A stretch of 64,000 bases of DNA from Gymnopus androsaceus JB14. Lineage: Eukaryota > Basidiomycota > Agaricomycetes > Agaricales > Omphalotaceae. Position numbers and translations under genes: made by a program. The stretch is from contig ML769401.1 of assembly GCA_009733575.1 (NCBI GenBank), positions 278,730 through 342,729 of the forward strand, given 5' to 3'. Each line of letters begins with the position of its first letter. Positions within the stretch are counted from its first letter, which is position 1. The notes beneath the pieces are model-generated. The model did no database searches. It had not been told where the DNA came from and saw only the letters and a program-made list of their open reading frames with translations. This document shows, piece by piece, positions 22,800 through 34,933 of the stretch.

Positions 22800-23900
22800 A
22801 AACCCTTGCACACCTCGACAAGGAGGCTTCAACACCGGATTCGCATGGTGGGATCTGAGAATTCCAGCAAGACTCCAGCGCAAGCGACGTTGACTTGGCA
22901 AACTATAGGCCAAGTATGTAACAGTAATACTCTCTTCCGTATGCAGGTCTCGTCAGAAATGACAGTCTGCAAAATAACGTTTTATCTCTTCTATGAACAG
23001 TCTGATCCAAAATGGCGCTGTAATTCAAGTACGTGCCGGATTGTCCTTTTCATATGATACGTATTAACCTATCATACTTTGTAGCCATAGTGGGTGCTAT
23101 AAATGCACCCGCTACTGGAAATTTGCCGACCCAAATGCTGTGGGTTCTGTCAACGCGAGCAACACGATGATCTGCTACTACTTCCTCTGTCTCGTCAACA
23201 CATACTGGTCAGGGTAGTTCGATCACTGCTGCTCGCTCATCTTCGAACTATCCAGCTACAGCCGCAGCTGCTAGTCAAAGTGGCCCTTCCGATGGCTCAC
23301 CCACTAGCGCGATAGTCGGAGGAGCAGTTGGAAGGGGTGATAGGATAGTGGCATTGGTGGCGGTCTTCTAGTTGGCTCTGAGAGGCCGCGAAAATCGTCA
23401 AAGATTTATCTGAAGACGCTAGATCCTAGTGCAGGAGATGTTGGATAGACGTTCCGGCGACTCCTATGAGACTGGCCCCTTCCCAGTCTATCCCACTTGA
23501 AACCGGAACCAGTCATTTGGAATAGCGATAGCCTCTACCCCTCCAGCGATGACTCCCAGGCAGCCTTTCTCGCAGCAGGGTCGGTCCTCACCATCTCCCG
23601 GGAGTCGCTTCCACTTCCCGCCACACGGCCTAGGACTCGTCTGATTCAGGCAAAGAAATCCTTCCCAATTCCAGTTCGAACTTTTCATACATTATGAAGC
23701 CAGCCTCTTACCTCCGGGCACCACATGACTAAATTTTCTCCTCCGCCAGGCATGGAAGCTCCGTCTCTGAGCGGATTCTCTGTTGAAGCTCAACGCTTTC
23801 TCTCTAGAAACTGAGAAGGCTATCGCCGAAATTCTGGTGATGGTGGACCATCGGAGTCTCCCCCTCCATTCATCACTCTGGATATGGTAAACCCGATGTC
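22800..23900 (+). pseudogene. Relic of a single-pass membrane protein gene
   Basis: Pieces in several frames resemble the fungal type with a secreted head, a Ser/Thr/Ala stalk, one membrane span and a Pro-rich tail. A stalk reading SSVSSTHTGQGSSITAARSS lies near 23,180-23,250 and leads into GSPTSAIVGGAVG near 23,290-23,335. A hydrophobic IVALVAVF follows near 23,345-23,370, then a tail with PPGMEAPSLSGFSVEAQ near 23,740-23,800. Stops and frame changes interrupt all of these. The architecture is like the gene at 57,561-58,735, although I see no clear sequence identity between the two. Confidence 0.4.
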
Positions 23901-25301
23901 TAACGTGGACATTTTCCTCTATTATTTCTTGTAACAGGCTGCATATGTACAATGGATTCTGTGCCAGATGTATTTTTACAGACGCAGTCTGAATTTTGCG
24001 TGCCATTCGTTTCTATTAGTTGACATAATAATACTTTTGGAAATAAAATTGCTTACCATTCTCTCAATTATGGTTCAGAGGACGCAATCATGCTCCAATA
24101 ATCCCATTCCATTAATCTACAGCCGTTCTCAGCATCCTCCAGGGCTTACACACACCCTTTAAACCAATGTACACTTCCGCATGCTCAGTTTAACTCGAAG
24201 GAGCGGTTCAAAGTCCTCGAGCTCCTTGCGCATTTTGGAGAATTGGTGATGCGCGCATCGTATGCGATGCGAGCTTGCAGTTTGAGCAAGAGACGATGAT
24301 TCAATATTCTCACGAGTGCGCCGAATAACGCTTGCTCTTCCACCAAGTTCTTGTACGTCTCTTTCACGAATCGGAGAACCAAAAAACTAGGTTTTCTTCT
24401 CCGTTACAATGCTTCGCCGTCCAATTTTTCGGAGTTGTAACTTTCACTCTCCTTAACACGTTGATTGTACAAGGGTAACCTTCGGATCCCTCGATTGGCA
24501 TAGTCAGTTCTTTGGACATCCCGAACGGTAATCAAACCTACTTTCCCTTACTTGTGAGTAGCGCAATGTCCGACATCGTTGTCTTTCAGCTATACGCAGT
24601 CGACAGGAAATTGTTGTTCATTTCTTGAACATCGGATTATTCGTTCCCATGGGCCAACTTCCAGAGACAATACGCATCTGTGCTTGGCTGTTCTGGTCCA
24701 TAATAAAGAAGGTTACTTACCTTCCAAGCACCGCTTTCACAATCATTCTCGCATGCCTCATGTTTTTGGCTTTATCCCTTCCTCGTGGGCGATCAAGAAG
24801 GAGTTTCAACATAACATTCCTCATTCCTTCTTTTTGCGGTTCAGCTACGAATCTAATAGAGACATTTTAATGGCTACTCCAGTCTTCGCTTTCGCTTCTT
24901 CTTTCGTTCGAAAAAGTCCTAACTCGGAAGAAAGTTCTAGTCTGAAGGCCTTAGGCGCTGCAGTGCAGGGATCCGCAGAACAGCATCGAAAAAAGGAGCT
25001 ACATAGAGAACTATCCTACTTAACGCAGTAACCCCATATTCTTTCTAGATCTGGATCCGCTCCCACTGGTGACTGAATCCTTAGCCGCTGAGCATGATTT
25101 TGACCGGGTCAATGGAAGAGGATCATACCTCCTCAGCCTCCATGGGAAATCCAAATCTGGAATTCTCCGAGATGGATTGCACGTGGGGACATCAATATCT
25201 CATTCCAATCTTCGAAAGGCTCATCACGCCTCTCTTGAATCCAGTATATAGGGAGCACGCATCTACTATGGCCGTATTCAAAAATTCCCCACCCCACTAT
25301 A
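23901..25301. other. Stretch without supported gene
   Basis: An open frame at 24,579-25,031 (150 residues) and an overlapping hydrophobic one at 24,625-24,870 stand out by length. The second contains a possible membrane segment (AFTIILACLMFLALSL). It might be a remnant of a multi-pass membrane protein, but I cannot assign a family. Confidence 0.3.
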
Positions 25302-26120
25302 ATGTCTTCTACTGCTAGCGCTTTACCCTTTAGAATGCATTCTCATTCACAGCCTAGCAAAGTGTGGATCGACCCCGCATCGCTGCCTAATCAGGGAGAC
25401 ATTAGCTGTGTCTCAGGGAACGCGCCAGACTACGTGAAGCAACTCAACTACAATACGTATCACTCCTATGGTGTTGGTGGGGAGGATAGCTTTGGGCATA
25501 AAGTCGGCAAGGAAGTCAAGTTCATCGATGTGAGCATTGACAGGAAGTTGGAGCGTCAAGGCAGGCTCGAGGCGATGACTACAGCGGAGGTTATCGTGAA
25601 TAAATGTACGTTTGATTACATCTCCTATAACCTAGACTAATATTCTTTAGATATGCTCAACGGCGCTGGGATGCTTCATGGCGGGTGCTTAGCCTACCTC
25701 ATCGACAAGTACGTCTTCTCTTACCTTTTTATTTCGCTCTCCGCTAACCTTGCGCATCGTATCAGCTGCTGTAGCACCCCACTCGTCGTCCTCGGCCTGG
25801 TGCAAAACGTCAATGGTGTGGGAGTCACACAGGCTATGAACGTGTTATTCCATTCTCCGGCACCACTGTAAGTTTTGATGAACCCGATTATGCCCGGTTT
25901 CCTTATCTTCACTTGCAGAGGGACATGTCTACGAATAGTGAGCACATCAGTGTCACTGGGAGGCAGAGTAATGACATCGAGGTGTGAGGTGTGTGTCTGT
26001 TTGGAAATCCCCAACTGCGATGTACTGACAGCCTTCAATCAGATACTCGACAAAAAGACGGGAAGAGCAATAGCTTCTGCGTTCTTGAACAAGATGCAAC
26101 CCAATTCAACGAAACTATGA
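25302..26120 (+). CDS. Hotdog-fold acyl-CoA thioesterase-like protein
   Basis: Five exons (25,302-25,605, 25,651-25,708, 25,766-25,867, 25,919-25,988, 26,043-26,120) give 203 residues in one frame. The start is ATG at 25,302; a second Met lies 11 codons later. The core motif NGAGMLHGGCLAYLIDN (about residues 104-120) carries the HGG signature of the PaaI/ACOT13-type 4HBT superfamily, and the C-terminal CEILDKKTGRAIASAF matches the last strands of the hotdog fold. Such enzymes hydrolyse acyl-CoA or related thioesters, usually as dimers or tetramers. The substrate cannot be told from sequence. There is no targeting peptide that I recognise. Introns are 45-57 bases with GT...AG ends. The gene looks intact. 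Confidence 0.85.
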
Positions 26121-28005
26121 TAATGTCGATTTTCCGATGTATATCCTACCAAATATTCTCCTACATACCTACTTGTATTTTATGATACTCTATTTAGACC
26201 CCACTGTATAAATCAGATTTTCCACTACCAGAAATCAGGCAATCTGCGTCAAACTTTTGTTCCAGTTTGAAGATGGCCGATTTTAACAGCTGGTATGGGA
26301 CATTTTTGGATTCTAAGCTTTTGACATGGTATGGTATTGAAGGCCCCAGAGCAGCGGCGCCGAGGTGGCCACTTATCACGATATAGGTTCCGAGTTTACT
26401 TCAACTTTGAGCTGGCTTGGAAGTATGGCTGAGTATTGATTATCTCCCTCTCGAGATTGATGTATCCGTTGAACATTTCTTTTCAGTTATTCATTCCTTC
26501 ATTCAATGCGCCTTCTTTCCTTCCGTGATTTTACTGACTGACTGATTCTTTTACTACAAGCTCCAAGGACGCAGAAAAGCCTGCACCGCCGAGGACCTCG
26601 ATCCATACTATGGCTCATTGCTTTCCAAGGCGCGCGCGCAAGCTATGTGTAGTTTGTTTTTCTTTTAGTTTCACATCTTCCAACTTCCTAAAGACACAAT
26701 GCACGTAGCACGGGCGCCGGTTGTTTCTTCCTTCATTATTCTTGACGCGCAGACAGTAATAACTTCAAGTCTCCGGTGGCGTTTGACGCAAGTCTTGGCT
26801 TGTTAGAGTCTTGAGTGTGCCACAATCTAAACGCCAAAGCAGCCACCATCTCACCCCACCATCGTCCGAGTACTTTCATCCGGGGCATATAGTTCTGCGG
26901 GACGAACCTTTGCCTTCAGCTGCGCGATGAGGCACACCCCATCCAACACCTCTCCGCCGCACCATTGGCTCATATCCGTGTATTGTCAGTGAATTTTAAT
27001 CCTGATTTGTAGTATCGGAGATCGGATTAAAAGGTAGGCTTCTTTCCATGAATCATCGAGCTCAGTGTTTCTTGGGTCAATAGAGCGTTGCTACAAATAT
27101 ATACTGGCATTTACTCCTAAGTACAAGATCGAAGCGTCCATTCCCTTGAGCTCGAAGCTGTTTCCTATTTTTTGACCCAAACTAAGGACATGACCTAACT
27201 TTAAAGAATCTAGGAACCACCAACGAACACCAAGTCAGCTACTCAACACCCCCGATCCAAAATATAAATCGTGCCGCACATCTCCGGCTCTTACTGGCCA
27301 CCAGCAGAGTGCGGACCCGCAACAACGGCTTGCTGCCTATGCGGAGCCTGCGTATCTCCCGAGAGAAACTTTGGATAACACGAGCGCGTAAGTATTTTGG
27401 TTGAATCTTCCGACAGCCTCAAACCTCATGTTCTGGATTTTTGTCATACCTTGTCACCAACCGGCGGTGAACGTTAACCCTCATTCTTGGCATTAATATT
27501 AAATCCGTGTCATGATCATCTGCTTCAATTTAGTAAGTTGTCCATACCTTGTCCTCCGGCGGTGACCCTCATTCACTAACCAATCATCAATATCGTATGA
27601 ACAGTGTGTCCTAGAATCCACTAATCGCTCGTTCCCTCCTTTACTCGATCTTGACATCTTCTGTCGACCTTTGAGTTTAGCCAACTTTTAGCGCATAAAT
27701 CTCAGCGCAAATCGTACTAGTACTTTCCCTCTGCTACTTGATCTTGACACTTTCTGTCGAGCTAGTTAGCACCTTTCAAAGCATGGACATTAATGATTTC
27801 GTATAAGATTGACGATCATAAGATAAATACTAGAGATACTTGATCTCATTGGACCACATTTTGAGAAAAGATCTTCTTGCCAGCTAAATCGAAGAAACCA
27901 AAACAAGTGAGTTTGGAGAACACATCGGTATTCGAAGCTGCCACAAAATAACCAACCTGTAATCCTTGCACGATAGACTTGTATCATCACCGCAGATATA
28001 GACTT
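26121..28005. other. Long intergenic stretch
   Basis: I find no supported gene. Two loose direct duplications are visible: a CTTGTC..CCGGCGGTGA block at about 27,450 and 27,547, and a CTCGATCTTGACATCTTCTGTCGA-like block at about 27,642 and 27,737. No RNA gene is seen. Confidence 0.4.
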
Positions 28006-29446
28006 TTATTCAAGTCCAGTAATTACTACATCCATCTTCACCAGATGCTTCAAGGGCTCATAGATCTCTTCGTCCACTTTCCGGTCACGAAAACCGAGAA
28101 CCACAGATCTCAGACAAGACACACCCACTATTTCCGCGTAATTGGGGTCCGGTAGCCAACGAGATGACACCATACTAACGAAGGCGGCATCGTCGAAGGA
28201 CGTACCACCAACATACAGCGAGAGCCGACACAGTTTTGGGAGAAGTGGAATGGAACTGGACCGCTCATTTGTACTCCCAGAGCCAAGGTGCAGAGTCGAT
28301 ATGAAATGGGATGTAATCGGGCTGTTCTTTTGTTTCATGTTATCATCAAGACTGAGATCCAACAGGGACGAAAGGAGTAAGAGGATGCCAATGACTTCTG
28401 AATCCGAAATCCCCATCCCATGAATAGAAAACGATGTGATGCTGCATGAAGATCTCGATATAAAGCCGTCGAAGGAGAGCTTTGGCCATATCACATCGAA
28501 ATCAGCACAGTAGTCATAGTAGGTGCCTTTAATATGGAGTTCAGTCAGAGAAGGAAGTGTGTGGTTTGAGAATACAGCTGCCATAAAGTTCGCCCGGCGA
28601 ACTTCACCCACAGCCAAAGTTAGTGAGCGGAGTTTGTCGGAAGAAGATGTGTGAGGAGGTGAAGCACTGTTTGCATAACGATTACAAGCAAACTGCCAAA
28701 GTTTCATGGTAGTGAGATTGGGACATAAATCCAAAACCTCATTCATAAAGGTCTGCTCTTGTACATCGTGAGCTGATAATGAGATCGAGAGATGTGAGCC
28801 TGTGCCGCAGAGGAAGTTCGGCTGCTTCGAAAAATCCTGGTTTCGCCGTTGCTGTAATGGCGCACAAGCTGGGGGCATTTTGAAAACAGGTAAAAAGATC
28901 CCCGGCTACCATACCAGTAGCCCGCACGTCGAGGTTTTCTAGGATAGGGAAATGAAGCTGAGAGAAGTTCTGCAGGTGAATCAGGCTTCGAAAGTCGCCT
29001 CTATATCGAAAGGACTTCCAAAACTGAGCACACCGAGTCAGGGAAGCAAGGGGGATTACTGCAGAATCATTCCGCAGCTTCCCTGTGATGTTAAGGTCGA
29101 TGTACAGAGGGCAGTGGTTGGATCTTTGTAAATAAAGTTCCAGAGTGGATGCAAGTCCCTTAGACATCGTAGATGCATCGGTGAATAGAAGTTCCAGTCT
29201 AAGTTTGGACCAGAAGGCAGGAGATGACAGGGCTATTGAGCGCCATCGCGTACAGACTGCACTGATAACCAGAGCAGGGAGATCACGAAGAGGAGATGAT
29301 GAGACTTCGGTGAATGGTTCATTGTCAGGGTGATGATCCAACCAAGGATGCTCCTGCAAGAAGTTCTCATCACAAACGAAATCGAGAATAAGGCCATAGA
29401 GCTCGTTCGGGATTTCGAGCGGGAAGCCAGAATCATTACTGGACAT
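28006..29446 (-). pseudogene. F-box family gene, copy 2, one frameshift and short N-terminus
   Basis: The first frame runs from ATG 29,446 (MSSNDSG; an upstream in-frame ATG lies at 29,482) to a stop at 28,739. The second frame carries the rest to 28,006. They join near 28,760 if one base is restored, at the same place where the intact paralogue continues into ...CPNL. The F-box motif EIPNELYGLILDFVCDEN lies only about 10 residues from the start. The CxxC and coiled-coil N-terminus of the other copies is absent. The C-terminus (FDDAAFVSMVSSRWLPDPNY, ending VITGLE) matches copies 3 and 5. It lies 165 bases downstream of copy 3 on the same strand, a tandem pair. It is either a young pseudogene or a single base error. 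Confidence 0.75.
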
Positions 29447-29611
29447 TTTGGTTGATGAACGCTTGAGATGAACAGAAGACAATCGCTAGCGCCCATGACT
29501 TGGGATAGGCGCTCAGCGCTCAGCGTACTCAAAAATTTAGCATAGATAGACTTGATAGCAATTACATTCGAGAGCCCTACAGAATAAGCTATAGCAGACA
29601 ACCGCAGACTT

Positions 29612-31213
29612 TTATTCAAGTCCAGTAATAATCATTCGCATCCCCATTGTGCTAATATGATATAACGGCCCATAGACATTTTCATCTACTCCCCTACTGC
29701 GTAAATGGAGAACTAAAGATCTCAAGCAAGATACACCCACCACCTCCGCATAAGTGGGGTCCGGTAGCCAACGAGATTCCACCATACTGACGAACGCAGC
29801 ATCATCAAAAGTATCATTACATGAGTTCAACGAAAGACAGCGCAATTTTGGGAGAAGACTGGAGTTGGAGCTGGGAGAGACGTGTAAATGGGATATGAGG
29901 TTGGATGTAATTGGACTTTTATCCCGCCGTACCCAGTGATCGTCGAGACTGAGCTCCAGGAGAGAAGGAAGAAGATGGAGGATATCAATGAAATCCGAAT
30001 CCGAAATGCCCAGGCCATGAACGGAGAACGACGTGATAGTGCAGAGAGATCTCGACATGAACCCATGAAACGCGTCTTTCGGCCAAGCCGATTCAACGAA
30101 AATGTATTCATCCCTTGTTTGAAGATGAAGTTCATTCAAAGAAGGGAAAGCATGAGATTTGAACACGACCTTCATGAAATCTCTTGCCATCTTATGATCA
30201 CCGACAGCCAAGGTGAGGGAGTGAATTGTGTGGTACTTGTGAGGAGGGAAATCCACTTTAAATTGTAATCCATCCTGCTGCCGAAGCTTCACGGTATTGA
30301 GGTTGGGGCATGAATTTAGAAGGACAGCGAGTTCATTCTCTCGATGGGCCGAGTCTATTAAACAGTTCGGTGTCAGATCTGTTGTAAGCGAACGAAGCTT
30401 GGGAGCAATCCGAAAGAGATCGAGAATCGCCGAGCCCCCAGTCACGTTATTGTGAAGCTCTATATCCAAATCCTCCAGGCTACCGAAATGACGCGAAGTA
30501 AAGGGAATTGCTCGGGACGGGGCATAGTGGCCTCTATATGTAAAAGAGCTCCAACGGTGAACACATTGAGCAAGAGGAAGAAGATCAGTCTTTTTGCCCA
30601 TCCTTGGTTTCCCAACGGCATCGAGAAAAAGGAATAGCGGAGAGTTGGCTGATCTTTCCAAGTAAAGTTTAAGAATGGACGTAAATCCACTATTATTCGC
30701 AGCTTGGAGTGACAGTTCCAATTTGATTTTAGACCACAATATGGGAGATGATAGAGCCAGCGTACGCCATCGAGTGCAAACTGCGGTGATAGCGAGAGCC
30801 GGAAGGTGACTGAGAGGAGATGAACCGATTTTGGTGGATGGGGGAATGTTGTCCAGCCAAGGATGCTCCTGCAACAAATTCCACTCGCAGGCAAACTCGA
30901 AAATGAGGAGTAGGAGCTCGTTCGGGAGCTGGCGAAATCTGGATAGAATCCACCGCAATTTTATTCGGCAGTCAAGAATGTAGTTCTTCTGAGCCTCGAC
31001 ATGATCTGTTTGAGATCGTAGGCGAATAGTCTCAGATTCGTAGTATTCCAAGTCTTTGTCCGCTAAAACGAGCATTTCCTTGGCCTCCTGCATCTCGATC
31101 ACGGTACTCCCGGTTTTCAAGAGAAGTGTCGAGCACGAATTAATGTCGATTTGCGGTGTAAACACTGGGTCTTTACACCGCGAGCATAATAAACTTGAAT
31201 TATCTTGGGCCAT
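29612..31213 (-). CDS. F-box family protein, copy 3, intact
   Basis: A single exon of 533 residues. It starts MAQDNSSLLCSRCKDPVFTP with a CxxC pair, followed by a coiled-coil-like segment (about residues 35-75: LEYYESETIRLRSQTDHVEAQ). An F-box-like motif, RQLPNELLLLIFEFACEWN, follows at about residues 93-111, then a long C-terminal part with leucine-rich features (LPSLLELSLDD, LPKLRCLSLN). F-box proteins bind Skp1 through the F-box and recruit substrates to SCF ubiquitin ligases; the C-terminal repeats would choose the target. No intron is needed. It is the best reference for the four other copies in this window, which share the CSRCK start, FDDAAFVSMV..RWLPDP block and ITGLE end. Function beyond this is unknown. 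Confidence 0.85.
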   Translation of the reverse strand: MAQDNSSLLCSRCKDPVFTPQIDINSCSTLLLKTGSTVIEMQEAKEMLVLADKDLEYYESETIRLRSQTDHVEAQKNYILDCRIKLRWILSRFRQLPNELLLLIFEFACEWNLLQEHPWLDNIPPSTKIGSSPLSHLPALAITAVCTRWRTLALSSPILWSKIKLELSLQAANNSGFTSILKLYLERSANSPLFLFLDAVGKPRMGKKTDLLPLAQCVHRWSSFTYRGHYAPSRAIPFTSRHFGSLEDLDIELHNNVTGGSAILDLFRIAPKLRSLTTDLTPNCLIDSAHRENELAVLLNSCPNLNTVKLRQQDGLQFKVDFPPHKYHTIHSLTLAVGDHKMARDFMKVVFKSHAFPSLNELHLQTRDEYIFVESAWPKDAFHGFMSRSLCTITSFSVHGLGISDSDFIDILHLLPSLLELSLDDHWVRRDKSPITSNLISHLHVSPSSNSSLLPKLRCLSLNSCNDTFDDAAFVSMVESRWLPDPTYAEVVGVSCLRSLVLHLRSRGVDENVYGPLYHISTMGMRMIITGLE

Positions 31214-32066
31214 TTAAACGCTGGAAGTCCTGGTAAGGTTAAATTTGGATGTCCAGTAAAATTTGCACGCACCGATGCACTTCTTTTCGATATTTAAGCA
31301 AGTTGAGCCGTAGTTAGGGGACTGAAGAGAAGGGCAAACAAGCGCCACGAGACGAGGAGCGCTTAGGACTTGTTCCTTAAAGAGTAACCTTCTCCAACAC
31401 TCTCGGACTCAATGCATAATATACCACAAGAAACGTTTTCTCATCGTCTCGACTCGCTGCGATACATCATGAAGGGAGTCGAGGACATATCCCATAATGG
31501 GGCTATCTGAATTTCGTTTCGGGTTCCAAAAGCCGCCATGAGAAATTCAGAAGCTCTCCGACTCTGCTACACCTATCACAGCTTTCCTATACCATGCTGT
31601 CTGTAATCCGAGATCACCAACCAATCTCCAGAATCGTACTCTAGATTCGAAGGTTCAACGCAGAGGAACGTTGGAGACCAGACGCTCTTCGGTATTGGCA
31701 AGTTAACGTTCCATCTCGTACATTGTCTAGTCCAGTCCTTAACTATAATCTTTCGAACAAATGTCCGAGTCGCCGGAAATTGCGTTACTCATCCCCAGTC
31801 AAAAGTCCGAAGTCATCCTGGTCCCATTAACAATCCCAACAGTTTTCAAACGATCAAGTCGGTAAAAAATTGTTTGTCGTTTGTCAAACGATCCTACTGA
31901 AGTCAAGTCGGCCAGAGCACGGACCTTTGACTGGGACTCAATATCCGCAATGCTCAGTAATGCTCAGTAATGAGCGGTCGTGCCGGGATAATCAACTTAC
32001 TCATGCTTTCCTCATTCAGTTTTGCTAGTATAAAACAATCTCTTTCTTTTTCCTTTCCCCAAAATC
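31214..32066. other. Divergent intergenic region
   Basis: This lies between the minus-strand F-box gene and the plus-strand oxidoreductase gene, so both promoters should be here. I see no defined regulatory motif. A short direct repeat (AATGCTCAGT) occurs twice at about 31,949-31,969. Confidence 0.4.
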
Positions 32067-33629
32067 ATGTCTCTTCCGACTACTACCAAGGAATATTTCT
32101 GGAAAGAAGTAAGTATAACAAGGGTTTCATTGAACGATGCGTCATTAACCGAGGGCATTTCCACAGCTTGGTTCTCTCGCCAACCTCTCTTTTAGAGAGT
32201 CTAAACTTCCGCCTCTCAAATCTCATGAAGTTCTCGTTAAGATTCATGCAGTTTCGTTGCAGGTAATTACCGTCAGATTCAGATGTTACACGGAACTAAC
32301 CATATACTAAATGAATCCAGTATCGTGATCTTGTGATTGGACTTGGACAGTATCCTGCGAAGTACTCGAGTCCATATTGCCTTTTTTCCCCGATCTAACC
32401 CAAAGCATCCAGTGTTCGGGACCAGCTCGTTGCATGCTCCGATATGGCTGGAGAAGTTATACTAGCTGGAAAGGATGCAGGAAGTGAATGGAAACCCGGT
32501 GATCGTGTTAGCGCCAACTTCTGTGCAGACCACATTGCTGGTGAGACCACGCTTGAAATTCAACAGACTGCGCACGGAGGGCCGATACACGGTGTTTTGA
32601 CACAGTACAAGTCATTCCGGCCTCATGTATGTAGCCCTCTACTGTTGGATTGCCAAGTGCTGACGTTGCACAATTTGTAGTCGCTTGTTAGGATTCCTGA
32701 ACATCTTTCCTATGAAGAAGCTTCAACTTTGCCGTGAGTATAACGTCTCAGTTTCTGCTCATTGGAAAAACACTTATCGCTCGTTAGTTGTGCTGCATTG
32801 ACTGCATACAATGCACTCATGGGTCCTGTCCCGGTCAAGAGTGGTGATACCGTTCTTATCCTTGGTACAGGCGGTGTTTCAATGTGCGTATTATCGATAT
32901 AATTGCACTATTTTTCGTTGAACCAACCCATCTTCTAGCCATGGCCTTCAATTTGCCCTCGCTTCAGGCGCAAAGGTCATTGTTACATCCTCGTCTGACG
33001 AGAAGCTGAAGATTGCCACCAAACTTGGTGCTCAGCATGTAATCAACTATAACAAAACGCCCGAATGGCAAGAAAAGATTCTTGAGATTACTGGTGGAAG
33101 AGGAGTGGATCACATCCTCGATGTATGTTCTTTCTACTTCCATGATCTAATTGTGGAGAAAAATCAACTTACTTTAATTGTTAGGTGGTAGGCGCACTCG
33201 ACCAAACCTTGAAAGCGATTCGTATCGGTGGATGGATTCATACAATCGGCTTCCTTAATGTTGGCAAGGTAAGTCTTTACAAGCTCTTCCTAGACATCCC
33301 TTACCTTCATCCGCATAACAGGGTACGGCAGCCGATGTCTCTTTGGGTAATCTCATGAAAGTTTGCTATATTCGTGGTGTCAACATCGGATCCGTCGCTC
33401 AGTGAGTTTTGTTTTCGTCTTCCTTCTCCTCTCCCCCATCTGGTCCTCTGAATCTCATTTTGTGCATACATATCATAGATTTAAAGACATGAACCGACTG
33501 CTCGCTTCACACCCTGAAGTGACCCGACCTGTCGTCGACAAGGTCTTTGCCTTTGAAGAAACGCTTCAGGCATACAATTACCTGCAGTCTCAAGCTCATG
33601 TAGGAAAGGTTGTCATCAAGGTGGTATGA
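32067..33629 (+). CDS. Zinc-independent MDR alcohol dehydrogenase/quinone reductase-like
   Basis: Ten exons (32,067-32,108, 32,167-32,262, 32,321-32,361, 32,413-32,626, 32,681-32,733, 32,788-32,883, 32,939-33,122, 33,185-33,268, 33,322-33,401, 33,479-33,629) give 346 residues in frame. It belongs to the medium-chain dehydrogenase/reductase superfamily. The GroES-like half has VSLQYRDLVIGLG and ACSDMAGEV; the Rossmann half has the NAD(P)-binding LILGTGGVSIHGLQFA at about residues 170-185, then KLGAQHVINY and GVDHILDVVG. The structural and catalytic zinc cysteines of classic alcohol dehydrogenases are not evident, so it is likely a zinc-independent NAD(P)H-dependent reductase. The substrate is unknown. 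The start gives MSLPTTTKEYFWKE, as is common in this fungal group. The gene is intact. Confidence 0.9.
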
Positions 33630-34933
33630 ATAGATACTCAATGCTCTTGTAAGACCGGTATGCGGTCTCTTGAACTTGTGGATTATTGTATATAAGTAGG
33701 TACTAGGGGGCTCGGTACGGTAATCCAGGGTTTCGAATCAAGAGTCGAGGGAGTGCCAGTGCGTTGTGGTTGAAGCAGAAGTTTTATGTTCTAATTCAGC
33801 ATCATACCCTGAACTAAGAATCAAGCGAAATCAGAGATTTTTTCGGACACTAAAGAAGCGCCAAGCGAGAGAATTAGGCGCTGGTGATTTCTTTTTCTCC
33901 GCGTAACGTATTGAACCTCCACCTTCGGCTGCATTTTGCGTATCCGACTCACATCTCTATCCACTAGCCTGATATAACAATCTGACGCTTTAATACTGTC
34001 GAGCTGGTCTCGCTTACCAAAGTACAAAATCCATCGATTTTCCTGCGTGATGAAAACGCTTGGGTCTGAGAGCTGGCTTGAGCGGGTTGGCTATTAAGGT
34101 GAGCGAAGCATCTTGTGTGTACGAGTTTAGAGCTAATACCAGCGGCATTTCTTTCAGAGTGTGTGGTTAATCCTTGAGCTCGTAATCGATCCATGAGCAG
34201 ATAATTGGGTGCAGGTATCCTTGCGCCGTTGGCCCGAGCCCCTCCAGCTTCAGCACAGTTACAATTTGATTCCTGAATCCGCATTTGCAGTCTGCAGCCT
34301 GTTGTAATGTTTCCAGAGACCAGACCTCGGTTCTTGGAAGCATCAACGTAATGAGAAGAAAAACTTCCTTCATGATTGCCTTGATGTCTATGTCGCACCT
34401 GTGCAAGCCTACCTGATCGTCCTTGGGTCTGCAGGAATGTCGTGCAATAACGAATGGAGATGGAAATAAGGTGGAATCTCACTCACTCTGGTGGATTGCA
34501 ATGGATTTTTCACTGTATAATTCCTTTCGAGAGTTGGTGCTCATATCCTCTGCTGGACCAGGACAGGGTTCGGGTTCGCGACGTTCACCTCGGATGTGGC
34601 GTGAGTCTTGATCCTTTGCAGGTGTACATGTTGCTGTATTCGAGCGCGCGCGTGCAGACTCGACGTCGTCCATCCACATCACCATGGCCAATGCCGGGGT
34701 ATAATCCGAAGGAAGAAGAGTCCTGTTATCCAAAGAGTGAGACACAGCGTGTGGGGCAGGATCTCACGAGACAACTGACACAGACTGATACTCATTGTCT
34801 GACCATGTCCATTGTTGAACTAAAATGATCGTAACGCGGTGGCTTGGATTTTTCTGCTTCCAATCAGGTGATCGCGCACTTGCGTTCTCTTCCTCACTCT
34901 TTCTTGAGTTGATTTCCAAACGCTCCAATCGAC
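33630..34933. other. Intergenic, no supported gene
   Basis: Open frames on both strands, such as 33,964-34,482 minus, show no domain and overlap each other. The last 100-200 bases probably hold the promoter of the kinase gene at 34,934. Confidence 0.4.

Noticed and set aside
24579..25031. 150-residue plus-strand frame as a gene
   Set aside because: No recognisable motif. The hydrophobic overlapping frame hints at an old membrane protein, but there is too little for a call.
33964..34482. 172-residue minus-strand open frame as a gene
   Set aside because: No domain, no splice context, and other frames of similar length overlap it.
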